Origin: an uncultured Phascolarctobacterium sp.
GTDB taxonomy: Bacteria > Bacillota > Negativicutes > Acidaminococcales > Acidaminococcaceae
Assembly: GCA_949288065.1 (NCBI GenBank)
Contig: CASEIL010000015.1
Coordinates: 1 to 42,409 of the forward strand
Length of the DNA: 42,409 bases
Direction of reading: 5' to 3'
Shown: piece after piece, positions 33,748 to 41,993 of the stretch
How positions within the stretch are numbered: the stretch's first letter is position 1
Layout of the letters: the number at the start of each line of letters is the position of its first letter
The notes under the pieces: generated by a model
Told to the model about the DNA's origin: nothing
What the model saw: only the letters and a program-made list of their open reading frames with translations
Database searches by the model: none
Made by a program: the position numbers and the translations under genes

Positions 33748-34440
33748 ATGAGCGGACATTTAAGCCCTATTCAGCTTGACAGCTACCGCCCTTTGCGCGA
33801 GCTGGTTTGCGAAACCATCCGCCAGGCGATTGTTGACGGCGTGTTCAGCCCGGGCGAGCGTTTGATGGAAATTCAGCTGGCCGACGAGATGGGCGTCAGC
33901 CGCACGCCGGTGCGCGAAGCCATCCGCAAGCTGGAACTGGAAGGTTTTGTGGTGATGATACCGCGCCGCGGCACCTATGTGGCGGATATTTCCATTAAGG
34001 ATATTAACGAGGTGTACGAAATACGCACCAGCCTTGAGGTTTTGGCAGCAGGGCTGGCCGCCGAGCGCATCAGCGATGAGGAGCTGGAAACCATGCAGCG
34101 CCTGCTGGTGGAGATTGGCCACCACATGGAGGACGGCAATATTGAAAAAATTGTTGAAATCGACACCGCCTTCCACGACGTTTTGTATAAAGCCAGCCGC
34201 AACCAGCGCCTGGCAGGCATCATCAACAATCTGCGCGAGCAGATAACGGTTATACGCCGCCGCTCGATGATGTACCCGGGGCGTTTGCAGAACACTATGG
34301 AGGAACACCGCACTTTGGTGGACTGCATTGCCGCGCACGATGTTGACCGCGCGCAGAACGCAGCCCGCCTGCACATGGAAAACGCGGAGCACACACTTTT
34401 GATGGATATGCGCGAGAGCGCTGAACGCAAGAAAAAATAA
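33748..34440 (+). CDS. GntR-family (FadR/FCD subfamily) transcription regulator
   Basis: A 230-residue regulator with an N-terminal winged helix (about 10-75: ELVCETIRQAIVDGVFSPGE, then LADEMGVSRTPVREAIRKLE) and a C-terminal FCD helical effector domain (about 85-220). The FCD metal/ligand residues appear in DTAFHDVLYKAS, EEHRTLVDCI and ARLHMENAE. Such regulators sense small carboxylates. The start follows the ispE stop directly, with AGAAGGAG 9-10 nt before it. In Bacillus purR occupies this slot between ispE and glmU; here a non-homologous regulator sits there. Effector and targets are unknown. Confidence 0.9.
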   Translation: MSGHLSPIQLDSYRPLRELVCETIRQAIVDGVFSPGERLMEIQLADEMGVSRTPVREAIRKLELEGFVVMIPRRGTYVADISIKDINEVYEIRTSLEVLAAGLAAERISDEELETMQRLLVEIGHHMEDGNIEKIVEIDTAFHDVLYKASRNQRLAGIINNLREQITVIRRRSMMYPGRLQNTMEEHRTLVDCIAAHDVDRAQNAARLHMENAEHTLLMDMRESAERKKK

Positions 34441-34457
34441 GAAATGGGGTATAGGAA

Positions 34458-35828
34458 TTGTCAGAACTTGTTGCTGTAATTTTAGCTGCCGGTATGGGCA
34501 CCCGCATGAAATCGAAACTGCCGAAGGTTTTGCATAAGGTTGGCGGCAAAGCCATGCTGCAAAGAGTGCTTGACGCCGCAACCGGCGCAGGCGCTGCCAA
34601 AAAGGTGGTTATTACCGGGCATTGCGCCGATATGGTGAACGAACTCATCGGCAGCCAGGCAGTAAGCGTATACCAGAAGGAGCAGCTGGGCACCGGCCAC
34701 GCTGTGATGCAGGCTGAAAACGAGCTGAAAGATTTTACCGGCACTGTAATGGTGCTGTGCGGCGATACCCCGCTGTTGGACGCGGCGGAGCTGCATAAAT
34801 TTTATGATGAGCACGTACAGAGCGGCGCCGCTGCTACCGTGCTGACGGCTATTATGCCTAACCCCTACGGCTATGGCCGCATTATCCGCAGTAGCGAAGG
34901 CAATGTTGCCGGCATTGTGGAAGAAAAGGACGCTACGCCGGAGCAGAAAGCCATTACCGAAATTAACACCGGTATTTTCTGTTTTGAAGCGCCGCTGCTG
35001 TTTGAGGTGCTGCACACCTTAACCAACAACAACGCGCAGGGCGAATATTACTTGACGGACGTGCTGAGCAAACTGAACGGCATGGGCAAAAAAGTTGGCG
35101 CTGCCGTTACGGCAGATAACGCCATGGTGATGGGCGTTAACAGCCGCCGCCAGCTGGCGGAAGCCGAAGCCGAGCTGCGTGAGCGCGTGCTGGGCAAACT
35201 GATGGACAGCGGCGTGACGATTATGGACCCCGCCAGCACCTTTATAGGCGAGGATGTAACCGTTGGCAATGATACCGTTATTTACCCCTACACCTGGCTG
35301 GAGGGTGCAACGGAAATCGGCAGCGATTGCGTAATCGGGCCTTCCGTGCGCTTAACCAACGTAAAGGTTGGCAGCGAGGTGGAAATGCAGTTTACCTACG
35401 GACACGACTGCGTTGTGAAAGATAAGGTTGTAATGGGGCCTTATGTACACCTGCGCCCGGATACAGTGCTGGAAGAAAAAGTAAAAATCGGCAACTTTAT
35501 CGAAGTTAAAAATTCCCACGTCGGCTACGGCACCAAGCTGCCGCACCTGTCCTACATCGGCGACAGCGATATTGGCAGCGGCGTAAACATCGGCTGCGGC
35601 TGCATTATGGTTAACTACGACGGCAAGAAAAAACACCGCACCACCATCGGCGACGACGCCTTTATTGGCTGCAACAGCAATTTAGTGGCGCCTGTTACCA
35701 TCGGCAACGGTGCTTATGTCGGCGCAGGCTCTACCATTACCAAAGAGGTTCCCGCCGATGCGCTGGCCATTGCCCGCGCCAAGCAGAAAAACATTGAAGG
35801 CTGGGCTGCAAAACAGCGCGAAGACTGA
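34458..35828 (+). CDS. glmU: Bifunctional GlcNAc-1-P uridyltransferase / GlcN-1-P acetyltransferase
   Basis: A 456-residue enzyme giving UDP-GlcNAc for peptidoglycan and for the wecA/wecB pathway seen in this window. N-terminal pyrophosphorylase domain: VAVILAAGMGTRMKSKLPKV. C-terminal left-handed beta-helix with hexapeptide repeats: GPYVHLRPDTVLEEKVKIGN, then GCIMVNYDGKKKHRT and GCNSNLVAPVTIGNGAYVGA, carrying the acetyl-CoA site. The start is TTG 34458 after a weak GGGGT/AGGA ribosome site; full length agrees with the family. Confidence 0.96.
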   Translation: MSELVAVILAAGMGTRMKSKLPKVLHKVGGKAMLQRVLDAATGAGAAKKVVITGHCADMVNELIGSQAVSVYQKEQLGTGHAVMQAENELKDFTGTVMVLCGDTPLLDAAELHKFYDEHVQSGAAATVLTAIMPNPYGYGRIIRSSEGNVAGIVEEKDATPEQKAITEINTGIFCFEAPLLFEVLHTLTNNNAQGEYYLTDVLSKLNGMGKKVGAAVTADNAMVMGVNSRRQLAEAEAELRERVLGKLMDSGVTIMDPASTFIGEDVTVGNDTVIYPYTWLEGATEIGSDCVIGPSVRLTNVKVGSEVEMQFTYGHDCVVKDKVVMGPYVHLRPDTVLEEKVKIGNFIEVKNSHVGYGTKLPHLSYIGDSDIGSGVNIGCGCIMVNYDGKKKHRTTIGDDAFIGCNSNLVAPVTIGNGAYVGAGSTITKEVPADALAIARAKQKNIEGWAAKQRED

Positions 35829-35846
35829 TAAATTTTGCTATACTAC

Positions 35847-35876
35847 TTGTTAAACCTGTGTAAAAAGTTGTATACT
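35847..35876 (+). promoter_or_regulatory. Possible promoter of prs
   Basis: TTGTTA (35847-35852), 18-bp spacer, TATACT (35871-35876), 66 bp before the prs start. Confidence 0.5.
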
Positions 35877-35941
35877 ATATTTGTAAGGTTTTCGGATACC
35901 CAAAATAACTACCACTCAAACATACTTGGAGGGATACGGAC

Positions 35942-36901
35942 ATGTTGTCAGATGAGAGCAGAATGAGGATTTTTACCGGTAACGCCAACCCCGATTTAGC
36001 ACGCGAGATTGCGGAAAACCTGGGCACCACCGTTGGCGACGCTGTTATTAACCGTTTTAACAACGGCGAAGTGCAGGTTATGATTAACGAGAGCGTGCGC
36101 GGCAAGGATATCTTTATCGTGCAGCCTACCTGCGGCCCTATCGTTAACGATAATGTTATGGAGCTGCTGATTATGGCAGACGCGTTTAAACGCGCTTCCG
36201 CAGCACATATCACCGCAGTTATCCCTTATTATGGCTATGCGCGCCAGGACCGCAAGGCCCGCGGCCGTGAGCCGATTACCGCTAAATTAATGGCAGACCT
36301 TCTGGAAACCGCCGGCATTACCCGCGTGGTTACCATCGACCTGCACGCTGCGCAGATTCAGGGCTTCTTTAACGTACCGTTTGACCATATGCCCGGCCAG
36401 CCGATTTTGGCGGAATACATTAAGAGCAAAAATTTAGAGGACCTCATCGTTGTATCTCCTGACCTTGGCGGCGTAAGCCGTGCCCGCACCATGGCAGAAC
36501 GCCTCGGCTGCGGCATGGCCATTATCGATAAGCGCCGTCCGGAACCGGGCGTGGCCGAGGTTATGAACCTTATCGGCGACGTTGAAGGTAAAACGGCAGT
36601 GCTGGTTGACGATATGATTGATACCGCTGGTTCTCTGGTTGAGGCTGCCAAAGCAGTTAAAAAATTCGGCGCTAAAGAAATTTACGCCTGCTGCACGCAC
36701 CCGATTTTAACGGACCCGGCAGTTAGCCGCATTGCGCAGTCGGATATTACCGAGGTTGTTGTAACCAACACCATTCCGCTGCCGCCCAGCAAAAAGCACC
36801 CCAAAATTAAAGTGCTTTCCATTGCTCCGATTTTGGCAGAAACCATTCTGCGCATTTACAACCAGTGGTCTGTAAGCCAGCTGTTTGAAAAACATAAATA
36901 A
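35942..36901 (+). CDS. prs: Ribose-phosphate pyrophosphokinase
   Basis: A 319-residue PRPP synthase, making PRPP from ribose-5-phosphate and ATP. It supplies the substrate for Upp and complements RpiB in this window. Signatures: GNANPDLAREIAENLG, YYGYARQDRKARGREPI, TIDLHAAQIQGFF, and the PRPP loop VLVDDMIDTAGSLVEAA. SD TTGGAGGGA precedes ATG 35942 by 8-9 nt. A hairpin separates it from pth. Confidence 0.97.
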   Translation: MLSDESRMRIFTGNANPDLAREIAENLGTTVGDAVINRFNNGEVQVMINESVRGKDIFIVQPTCGPIVNDNVMELLIMADAFKRASAAHITAVIPYYGYARQDRKARGREPITAKLMADLLETAGITRVVTIDLHAAQIQGFFNVPFDHMPGQPILAEYIKSKNLEDLIVVSPDLGGVSRARTMAERLGCGMAIIDKRRPEPGVAEVMNLIGDVEGKTAVLVDDMIDTAGSLVEAAKAVKKFGAKEIYACCTHPILTDPAVSRIAQSDITEVVVTNTIPLPPSKKHPKIKVLSIAPILAETILRIYNQWSVSQLFEKHK

Positions 36902-36912
36902 TAACACAAAGG

Positions 36913-36945
36913 GGCCTGCCGCAGGCGCGGCGGGCCTTATTTTTG
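36913..36945 (+). terminator. Stem-loop between prs and pth
   Basis: GGCCTGCCGC (36913-36922) and GCGGCGGGCC (36927-36936), 10 bp with one G-U, then TTATTTTT. Terminator-like, but only 16 bp before pth, so partial read-through is probable. Confidence 0.7.
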
Positions 36946-36960
36946 CATTAAGGAGTAAAT

Positions 36961-37566
36961 ATGAAACTGATTGTAGGGCTTGGCAATATCGGCAGGGAAT
37001 ACGAAGGTACGCGCCACAATATCGGCTTTATGGTTGCAGACGAGCTGGCAAAGCGCTGGGGCGTAAGCACCTGGAAGAATGAGCGCAACGCCATGTGTGC
37101 CGAATACCGCATGCCGGAAAAAGTTTTTTTAATTAAACCCACCACCTATATGAATTTAAGCGGCGAGGCAGTCGGTGCTTTTGCCAATTTTTATAACATA
37201 GCGCCGGAGGACATTGCCGTTATACAGGACGACCTTGATTTGCCCTGCGGGCAGCTGCGCGTGCGCCGTAAGGGCAGCGCAGGCGGGCACAACGGCATTA
37301 AATCTATCCAGCAGCATTTGGGCACGGGCGATTTTGCGCGTTTTAAAATCGGCATCGGCCACCCGGCACGCAACGCCAACGCCGTTATAGGCCATGTGCT
37401 GCACCGCTTTGGCAAGGAGGAGCAGCCCCTTATCGACGAAGCCGTAAAGAAAATGGCAGACGCTTTGGAGCTGTGGCTGAAAGGCGATATGGAAGCCGTG
37501 ATGCAGGAATACAACAAAAAGCCGCCCAAAAAGAAAGAAGAACCTGCGGAAACGGTAGAAAAATAA
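36961..37566 (+). CDS. pth: Peptidyl-tRNA hydrolase
   Basis: A 201-residue esterase releasing peptide from stalled peptidyl-tRNA. It starts KLIVGLGNIGREYEGTRHNI (catalytic His in T-R-H-N-I-G-F), with KPTTYMNLSG, DDLDLPCGQLRVRRKGSAGG and HNGIKSIQQHLGT intact. A Lys/Pro/Glu-rich C-terminal tail is longer than in many family members. SD AAGGAG lies 7 nt before ATG 36961. It ends the ispE-pth block. Confidence 0.95.
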   Translation: MKLIVGLGNIGREYEGTRHNIGFMVADELAKRWGVSTWKNERNAMCAEYRMPEKVFLIKPTTYMNLSGEAVGAFANFYNIAPEDIAVIQDDLDLPCGQLRVRRKGSAGGHNGIKSIQQHLGTGDFARFKIGIGHPARNANAVIGHVLHRFGKEEQPLIDEAVKKMADALELWLKGDMEAVMQEYNKKPPKKKEEPAETVEK

Positions 37567-37685
37567 TCCGTGGACACACGCAAATTTTAAACGTATAAAA
37601 TTTTGATGGTTTGTAACGCATGTTACACTTTTATAACACTAAACACGCCAAAATACAAAAATGTAAAAATTTTGCTCCAAAAGTG

Positions 37686-37714
37686 TTGACATTGTGATTT
37701 ATGCCTATTATAAT
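37686..37714 (+). promoter_or_regulatory. Consensus promoter of the T-box leader
   Basis: TTGACA (37686-37691), exactly 17 bp, TATAAT (37709-37714). A perfect match to the sigma-70/sigma-A consensus. Confidence 0.92.
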
Positions 37715-37720
37715 TACATC

Positions 37721-37967
37721 ATCAAATAACAAATTGCGTTGATTGGGATAAGATCAAAGCGCTTTATGAAAATCCCCCATGAGCTGCCGCCTGAAGGGTT
37801 TTAACCTGTGTAAGCGTGGCCGGAGGACGACCGTTACAGCGTCAGGCATTGAACGTCAGTTGTGAAACTTTCGGTGATGCTGGTAAAGCGGCTGCATTTT
37901 GCAGCAATAAGAGTGGTACCGCAGAGCTATCGGCTTTGTCTCTTACAAAAGAGGCAAAGCCTTTTTT
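37721..37967 (+). promoter_or_regulatory. T-box riboswitch leader
   Basis: The stretch of 470 bp between pth and the transporter holds this leader. The T-box core TGGTACCGC is at 37914-37922. AAGAG (37909-37913) can pair with CTCTT (37940-37944) to form the antiterminator. The same CTCTT is part of the terminator: GGCTTTG-T-CTCTT pairs with AAGAG-G-CAAAGCC, then six T (37932-37967). A hairpin just before the core (GCTGCA/TGCAGC, 37891-37905) is the stem III equivalent. The UGGU bulge implies a tRNA with discriminator A. I could not place the stem I specifier codon with confidence, so the amino acid sensed is unknown. Uncharged tRNA should switch on the downstream transporter. Confidence 0.85.
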
Positions 37968-38036
37968 GTTGGTAAAAAGCTTACAATCGCCGGTTTGTTA
38001 TTAACAAAAATTTTTAAAACAAAGGAGCAAAAGAAA

Positions 38037-39014
38037 ATGAGTGTATTGAACAAATTGGCAGAATTCGTAGGCAAATATCTTACTTACATCGTTGTAGCAG
38101 TTGTTGTGGTTGCGTTTTTTGTACCGGATATGTTTGTGTGGGCGGCTTCTAAAACCGTGCTTTTGTTATCCATCATCATGTTTGGCATGGGCATGACGCT
38201 GCGCGCCAGCGACTTTGCGCTGGTGTTTAAACGCCCGAAGGAAGTTTTCTTCGGCTGCGTGGGCCAGTTCACCATCATGCCGTTCCTCGCTTACGTTTTA
38301 ACCGTCGGCTTCAACCTTCCGCCCGAACTTGCCATCGGCATGATTCTCCTCGGCACCACGCCGGGCGGCACGGCTTCCAACGTAATGACGTATCTCGCCA
38401 AAGGCGACGTTACCTTATCTGTTTGCCTCACCACCGCAACTACTTTGCTTGCGCCGGTGCTAACCCCGTTCTTAACCTGGATGCTGGCAGGCCAGTGGGT
38501 AGAAGTTTCCTTCCTGGCAATGCTTAAATCCGTATCGCAGGTAATCCTCGTGCCGATTGTGCTCGGCATCCTCGTGCACAAGGTTGTTGGCGACCAGCTC
38601 GTTGTTAAATGCTCTAAAGTGCTCGTTCTGGTATCCGCGTTCAGCGTACTTTCCATCATGGGCGCCATGGTTGCCTTAAACGGCGAAACCATCCTCGAGC
38701 TTGGCTGGGTTATGGTACTGGTTGTAGTGCTGCAAAACTTCTTCGGTTACGCCCTTGGCTGGATGCTTGCTAAACGCGCCGGTATGGGCCGCCCGCAGTG
38801 CACCACCGTTATGCTGGAAGTTGGCATGCAGAATTCCGCACTTGCCTGCTCGCTCGGCACCCTGCACTTCACCGCTATGGCAGCAGTTCCCGGTGCAATC
38901 GCCGGCGTAGTTCATCAGGTTAGCGGCTCGTTCCTTGCTTCTCTCTTTGCGGCACGCAACGCGCAGGAAGAAACTGCTGAGGTTACCGCTCCGCAGGCAG
39001 AACTTGCCAAATAA
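38037..39014 (+). CDS. Bile acid:sodium symporter (BASS) family transporter
   Basis: A 325-residue protein with about ten helices of the BASS/SBF fold (COG0385, YocS/PanS-like). Signatures: MFGMGMTLRASDFALVFKRP, GMILLGTTPGGTASNVMTYL (crossover and Na+ site) and LEVGMQNSALACSLGTLHF. In bacteria such proteins carry keto acids, pantothenate/ketopantoate, methionine-derived keto acids and other organic anions rather than bile acids. AAAGGAG lies 8 nt before ATG 38037. Control by a T-box leader points to an amino-acid-related substrate; this is inference. Confidence 0.9.
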   Translation: MSVLNKLAEFVGKYLTYIVVAVVVVAFFVPDMFVWAASKTVLLLSIIMFGMGMTLRASDFALVFKRPKEVFFGCVGQFTIMPFLAYVLTVGFNLPPELAIGMILLGTTPGGTASNVMTYLAKGDVTLSVCLTTATTLLAPVLTPFLTWMLAGQWVEVSFLAMLKSVSQVILVPIVLGILVHKVVGDQLVVKCSKVLVLVSAFSVLSIMGAMVALNGETILELGWVMVLVVVLQNFFGYALGWMLAKRAGMGRPQCTTVMLEVGMQNSALACSLGTLHFTAMAAVPGAIAGVVHQVSGSFLASLFAARNAQEETAEVTAPQAELAK

Positions 39015-39119
39015 AAAATCCGCGCCCAGGAGCGATAAATACACAGCCTAAAATAAGGGATTTTGTTCGGACTAAAAAATATATAAAGCTGCATTTTAAG
39101 CAGCTATCATCTCCCCCGA

Positions 39120-39145
39120 CCCCGGTGCTCCGCCGCCGGGGTTTT
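39120..39145 (+). terminator. Terminator after the BASS transporter
   Basis: CCCCGGTG (39120-39127) and CGCCGGGG (39134-39141), 8 bp with one G-U, followed by TTTT. An extra AGCTGC/GCAGCT hairpin lies upstream at about 39088-39106. Confidence 0.8.
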
Positions 39146-39156
39146 AATTTGTGCGG

Positions 39157-39185
39157 TTGACAGTTTGGCGCGGCTGTGGTATATT
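39157..39185 (+). promoter_or_regulatory. Promoter of the second MATE gene
   Basis: TTGACA (39157-39162), 17-bp spacer, TATATT (39180-39185). Predicted start near 39192, giving a leader of about 110 nt. Confidence 0.75.
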
Positions 39186-39242
39186 TTTAGAGAACTAAAT
39201 ACTAAAATTCGCTGTGGATTTTTCGGGCATAGCCACTTTTCG

Positions 39243-39279
39243 CCACACAGTTGCCTTAACGGGCGCTGTGTGGTTTTTT
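39243..39279 (+). promoter_or_regulatory. Terminator-like hairpin inside the MATE leader (possible attenuator)
   Basis: CCACACAG (39243-39250) and CTGTGTGG (39266-39273) form a perfect 8-bp stem followed by six T, placed between the promoter and the start codon. An upstream GTGG (about 39213) can pair with CCAC and compete with it. This is the layout of transcription attenuation, but the short leader (about 50 nt before the hairpin) does not match a riboswitch class I can name. Confidence 0.6.
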
Positions 39280-39301
39280 AATGCAGCGGAAGGAGGAGAA
39301 G

Positions 39302-40627
39302 ATGAACGAAAACTTTATGAAGGAAGAACCCGTGCTGCCGCTGATAACGGCTATGGCGCTGCCCATGGTTATCAGCATGATGGTGAACTCGCTGTATAAC
39401 ATTGTGGATAGCTTTTTTGTGGCGCAAATCAGCGAGGACGCTATGACGGCGCTGTCGCTGGTGTACCCGGTGCAGAATTTTATCAACGCCGTCAGCATTG
39501 GCTTTGGCGTGGGTATTAACGCGTTGATTGCCTATTACCTTGGCGCGGGCGAGGGCGAAACTGCCAACCGTGCGGCAGTGCACGGCATGGCACTTGCCGT
39601 TTTGCACGGCGTGGTGCTGATGGTTGGCTGCATTGCCATAATGCCGCAGTTTTTAGCCGCTTTTACGGATAACGCTACTGTTATTGATATGGGCGTGCGC
39701 TATTCCAACATCGCCTTCAGCTTTTCGCTGATAATTATGATAGGGCTGGTGTTTGAAAAAATTTTTCAGGCGGTTGGCAATATGAAGGTAACAATGATTG
39801 GCTTAATGACTGGCTGCATTGTGAATATTATTTTAGACCCGCTCTTAATTTTCGGCATCGGCCCCTTCCCCGAATGGGGTATTGAGGGGGCGGCAGTAGC
39901 GACGGGTATTGGGCAGATAGCGACGCTTGGCATTTATTTGTTTGTTTATAAAAGTTACCCGCTGCGCATTAGCCTCAGCCGCCGCTATTTAACGGCGAAC
40001 GCCGCGCTTGATTTTAAGTTGTACGCCATCGGCATACCGGCAACGCTTAACCTGGCGCTGCCCTCGCTGTTAGTATCGGCGCTGAACACGATTTTGGCGG
40101 CGTTTTCGCAAAGTTATATTGTAGTGCTGGGCATTTACTACAAGCTGCAAACCTTTTTGTATTTGCCAGCCAACGGCATTATTCAGGGCATGCGCCCGCT
40201 GATTGGTTTTAACTACGGCGCAGGCGAGCACGGGCGCGTAAAGGCTATTTACAACACCACGCTGGTGCTTAACGCTGCCATTATGCTGGCAGGCACCGCT
40301 ATTTGCCTGCTGGTGCCAGATGTGCTGATAGCCATGTTTACCGATAACGCCGTAACGGTGGAAGCAGGCGCACAGGCGCTGCGCATTATCTGCGCCGGGT
40401 TTATCGTATCTGCCGTTAGCGTAACTGCCTGCGGCGCGCTGGAAGGGCTTGGCAAGGGTGCGCCGTCGCTGGTAATTTCGCTTTTGCGCTATGTGGTGCT
40501 GATAATACCGGCAGCGTGGTTGTTAAGCCAATACTTCGGCGCGCAGGGCGTGTGGCATGCCTTCTGGCTGGCAGAACTGTTAACGGCCATAGCGGCGCAC
40601 TTTGTGTATAGAAGGTATAGTAAGTAA
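39302..40627 (+). CDS. MATE-family efflux transporter
   Basis: A 441-residue, 12-helix exporter with two MATE repeats. It opens PLITAMALPMVISMMVNSLY with NIVDSFFVAQIS (the conserved N-x-x-D-x-x-F/Y of helix 1), and repeat 2 shows PANGIIQGMRPLIGFNYGAG. This version belongs to the DinF/MepA-like branch common in Bacillota, different from the NorM-like fragment at the left edge. ATG 39302 is preceded by AGGAGG at 5 nt; the in-frame ATG at 39281 is upstream of that SD. Probably cation-coupled drug or metabolite export. Confidence 0.92.
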   Translation: MNENFMKEEPVLPLITAMALPMVISMMVNSLYNIVDSFFVAQISEDAMTALSLVYPVQNFINAVSIGFGVGINALIAYYLGAGEGETANRAAVHGMALAVLHGVVLMVGCIAIMPQFLAAFTDNATVIDMGVRYSNIAFSFSLIIMIGLVFEKIFQAVGNMKVTMIGLMTGCIVNIILDPLLIFGIGPFPEWGIEGAAVATGIGQIATLGIYLFVYKSYPLRISLSRRYLTANAALDFKLYAIGIPATLNLALPSLLVSALNTILAAFSQSYIVVLGIYYKLQTFLYLPANGIIQGMRPLIGFNYGAGEHGRVKAIYNTTLVLNAAIMLAGTAICLLVPDVLIAMFTDNAVTVEAGAQALRIICAGFIVSAVSVTACGALEGLGKGAPSLVISLLRYVVLIIPAAWLLSQYFGAQGVWHAFWLAELLTAIAAHFVYRRYSK

Positions 40628-40629
40628 TA

Positions 40630-40661
40630 AAAAGGCATCACACAAAAGTGTGATGCCTTTT
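40630..40661. terminator. Bidirectional terminator between MATE and aminotransferase
   Basis: AAAAGGCATCACAC (40630-40643), AAAA loop, GTGTGATGCCTTTT (40648-40661): a perfect 14-bp stem serving both convergent genes. Confidence 0.92.
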
Positions 40662-40687
40662 AACGTATAATATTAAATTTTTACTTC

Positions 40688-41881
40688 TCAGCCAATTCTT
40701 CCCGGATAAACCTTCAGTGCTTCGCCTAAAATGTAGATGGCGCGTTTAAGGTCGTCGCAGTTGAGCACGTAGGCAAGGCGGGCTTCGTTTACGCCGTAGC
40801 CCGGGGTGCTGTAAAAGCCGTTGCCGGGGGCAAACATTACGGTTTCGCCGTCCACGTCAAAGCTTTCAAGCAGCCAGATGGCAAATTTTTCGGCGTCGTC
40901 CACCGGGAACTTAACCATTACATAAAAGGCGCCCTTCGGGTCGCTGGCTTCTACTCCGGACAGAGATTTTAAGCCTGCGGCAATGGTGTCGCGGCGTTTC
41001 TGGTATTCCTTGTTTACTTCTTCCAGGTAGCTTACGGGCGTGGTGTAAAGCGCCGCTGCGCCAACCTGTTCCAAAATCGGGCTGCACAGCCTGCCCTGGC
41101 AGCATTTGTTAATCTGCTGGCAGAACTCTTTGTTTTTGCTGATAATGCAGCCGATGCGTGCGCCGCAGGCGCTGTAACGCTTGGATACGGAGTCGATAAT
41201 AATTAAATTATTATCCAGTTCCGGCATGGTGCCGAAGCTTTTATAAGCGCCGTCGTAAACAAATTCGCGGTAAACCTCGTCGGCAATTACAGCCAGGTCG
41301 TGCTTAACTGCCAAATCAGCAATCATCTGCATTTCGGCCTCGGTGTAAACAACGCCGGTGGGGTTGCCGGGGTTAGTTAACAAAATGGCTTTGGTGTTCG
41401 GGGTAATGTGCTTTTCAATTTCAGCAGCTTCCGGCAGGTGGTAGCCGTTTTCCACGCTGGTGGTTACGGCGTTAATTTTAGCGCCAAACTCGGTGGCAAA
41501 GGTGGTGTAGTTGGCGTAATACGGCTCAAATACCATAATTTCGTCGCCGGGGTCGCACAGCGCCATAACGGCAAAAATCAGCGCCTCGCTGCCGCCGTTG
41601 GTAATATAAATGTCGCCTGTTTCGTAGTTCATGCCCTTTTCGGCATAGTATTTTTTAATTGCCTCCACCAAAAACGGTTCGCCCTTGCTGGCGCCGTAGG
41701 CAATAACCTTTTCGTCAAAATTTTTAATGGCGTCCATAAACTGCGCCGGTGTTTCAATATCCGGCTGGCCAATGTTAAGGTGGTAAACCTTTTTGCCTGC
41801 TTTTTTGGCAGCGTCGGCGTAAGGCGCCAGTTTGCGGATAGGGGAAAGCTTTAATTCCTGTACTCTGTTAGAAATACGCAT
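40688..41881 (-). CDS. Pyridoxal-phosphate aminotransferase, class I/II (aspartate-type)
   Basis: A 397-residue fold-type I aminotransferase. It starts RISNRVQELKLSPIRKLAPY; the N-terminal NIGQPDIETPAQFMDAI binds substrate, TNPGNPTGVVYTEAEM and IADEVYREFVYDG hold PLP, and the PLP lysine is in DSVSKRYSACGARIG. The arginine that binds the substrate carboxylate is in NEARLAYVLN. The family includes aspartate, tyrosine and alanine aminotransferases; exact substrate is not decidable. GAGGAG lies 8-9 nt before the ATG. It has its own extended -10 promoter. Confidence 0.92.
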   Translation of the reverse strand: MRISNRVQELKLSPIRKLAPYADAAKKAGKKVYHLNIGQPDIETPAQFMDAIKNFDEKVIAYGASKGEPFLVEAIKKYYAEKGMNYETGDIYITNGGSEALIFAVMALCDPGDEIMVFEPYYANYTTFATEFGAKINAVTTSVENGYHLPEAAEIEKHITPNTKAILLTNPGNPTGVVYTEAEMQMIADLAVKHDLAVIADEVYREFVYDGAYKSFGTMPELDNNLIIIDSVSKRYSACGARIGCIISKNKEFCQQINKCCQGRLCSPILEQVGAAALYTTPVSYLEEVNKEYQKRRDTIAAGLKSLSGVEASDPKGAFYVMVKFPVDDAEKFAIWLLESFDVDGETVMFAPGNGFYSTPGYGVNEARLAYVLNCDDLKRAIYILGEALKVYPGRIG

Positions 41882-41934
41882 TTCGTTTGCTCCTCACTTT
41901 AAAAAATTTACAAAACAAAAAACTGTATGGCGCT

Positions 41935-41943
41935 ATTATACCA
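41935..41943 (-). promoter_or_regulatory. Extended -10 promoter of the aminotransferase
   Basis: On the minus strand the sequence TGGTATAAT (41943-41935) is an extended -10 box. No good -35 is seen at 17 bp, as is usual for extended -10 promoters. It directly follows the upstream terminator's T-run. Confidence 0.6.
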
Positions 41944-41975
41944 TAAAAAATGCGGCAAGTTCAGCCCTGCCGCAT
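41944..41975 (-). terminator. Terminator of the minus-strand ABC permease unit
   Basis: Read on the minus strand: ATGCGGCA (41975-41968), 10-nt loop, TGCCGCAT (41957-41950), then six T (41949-41944). Confidence 0.85.
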
Positions 41976-41993
41976 AAAAATACATGTATACAA

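Noticed and set aside
37721..37900. Cobalamin riboswitch in the leader before the BASS gene
   Set aside because: A stretch near 37816-37832 loosely resembles a B12 box, but the T-box core with its paired antiterminator and terminator explains the leader better.
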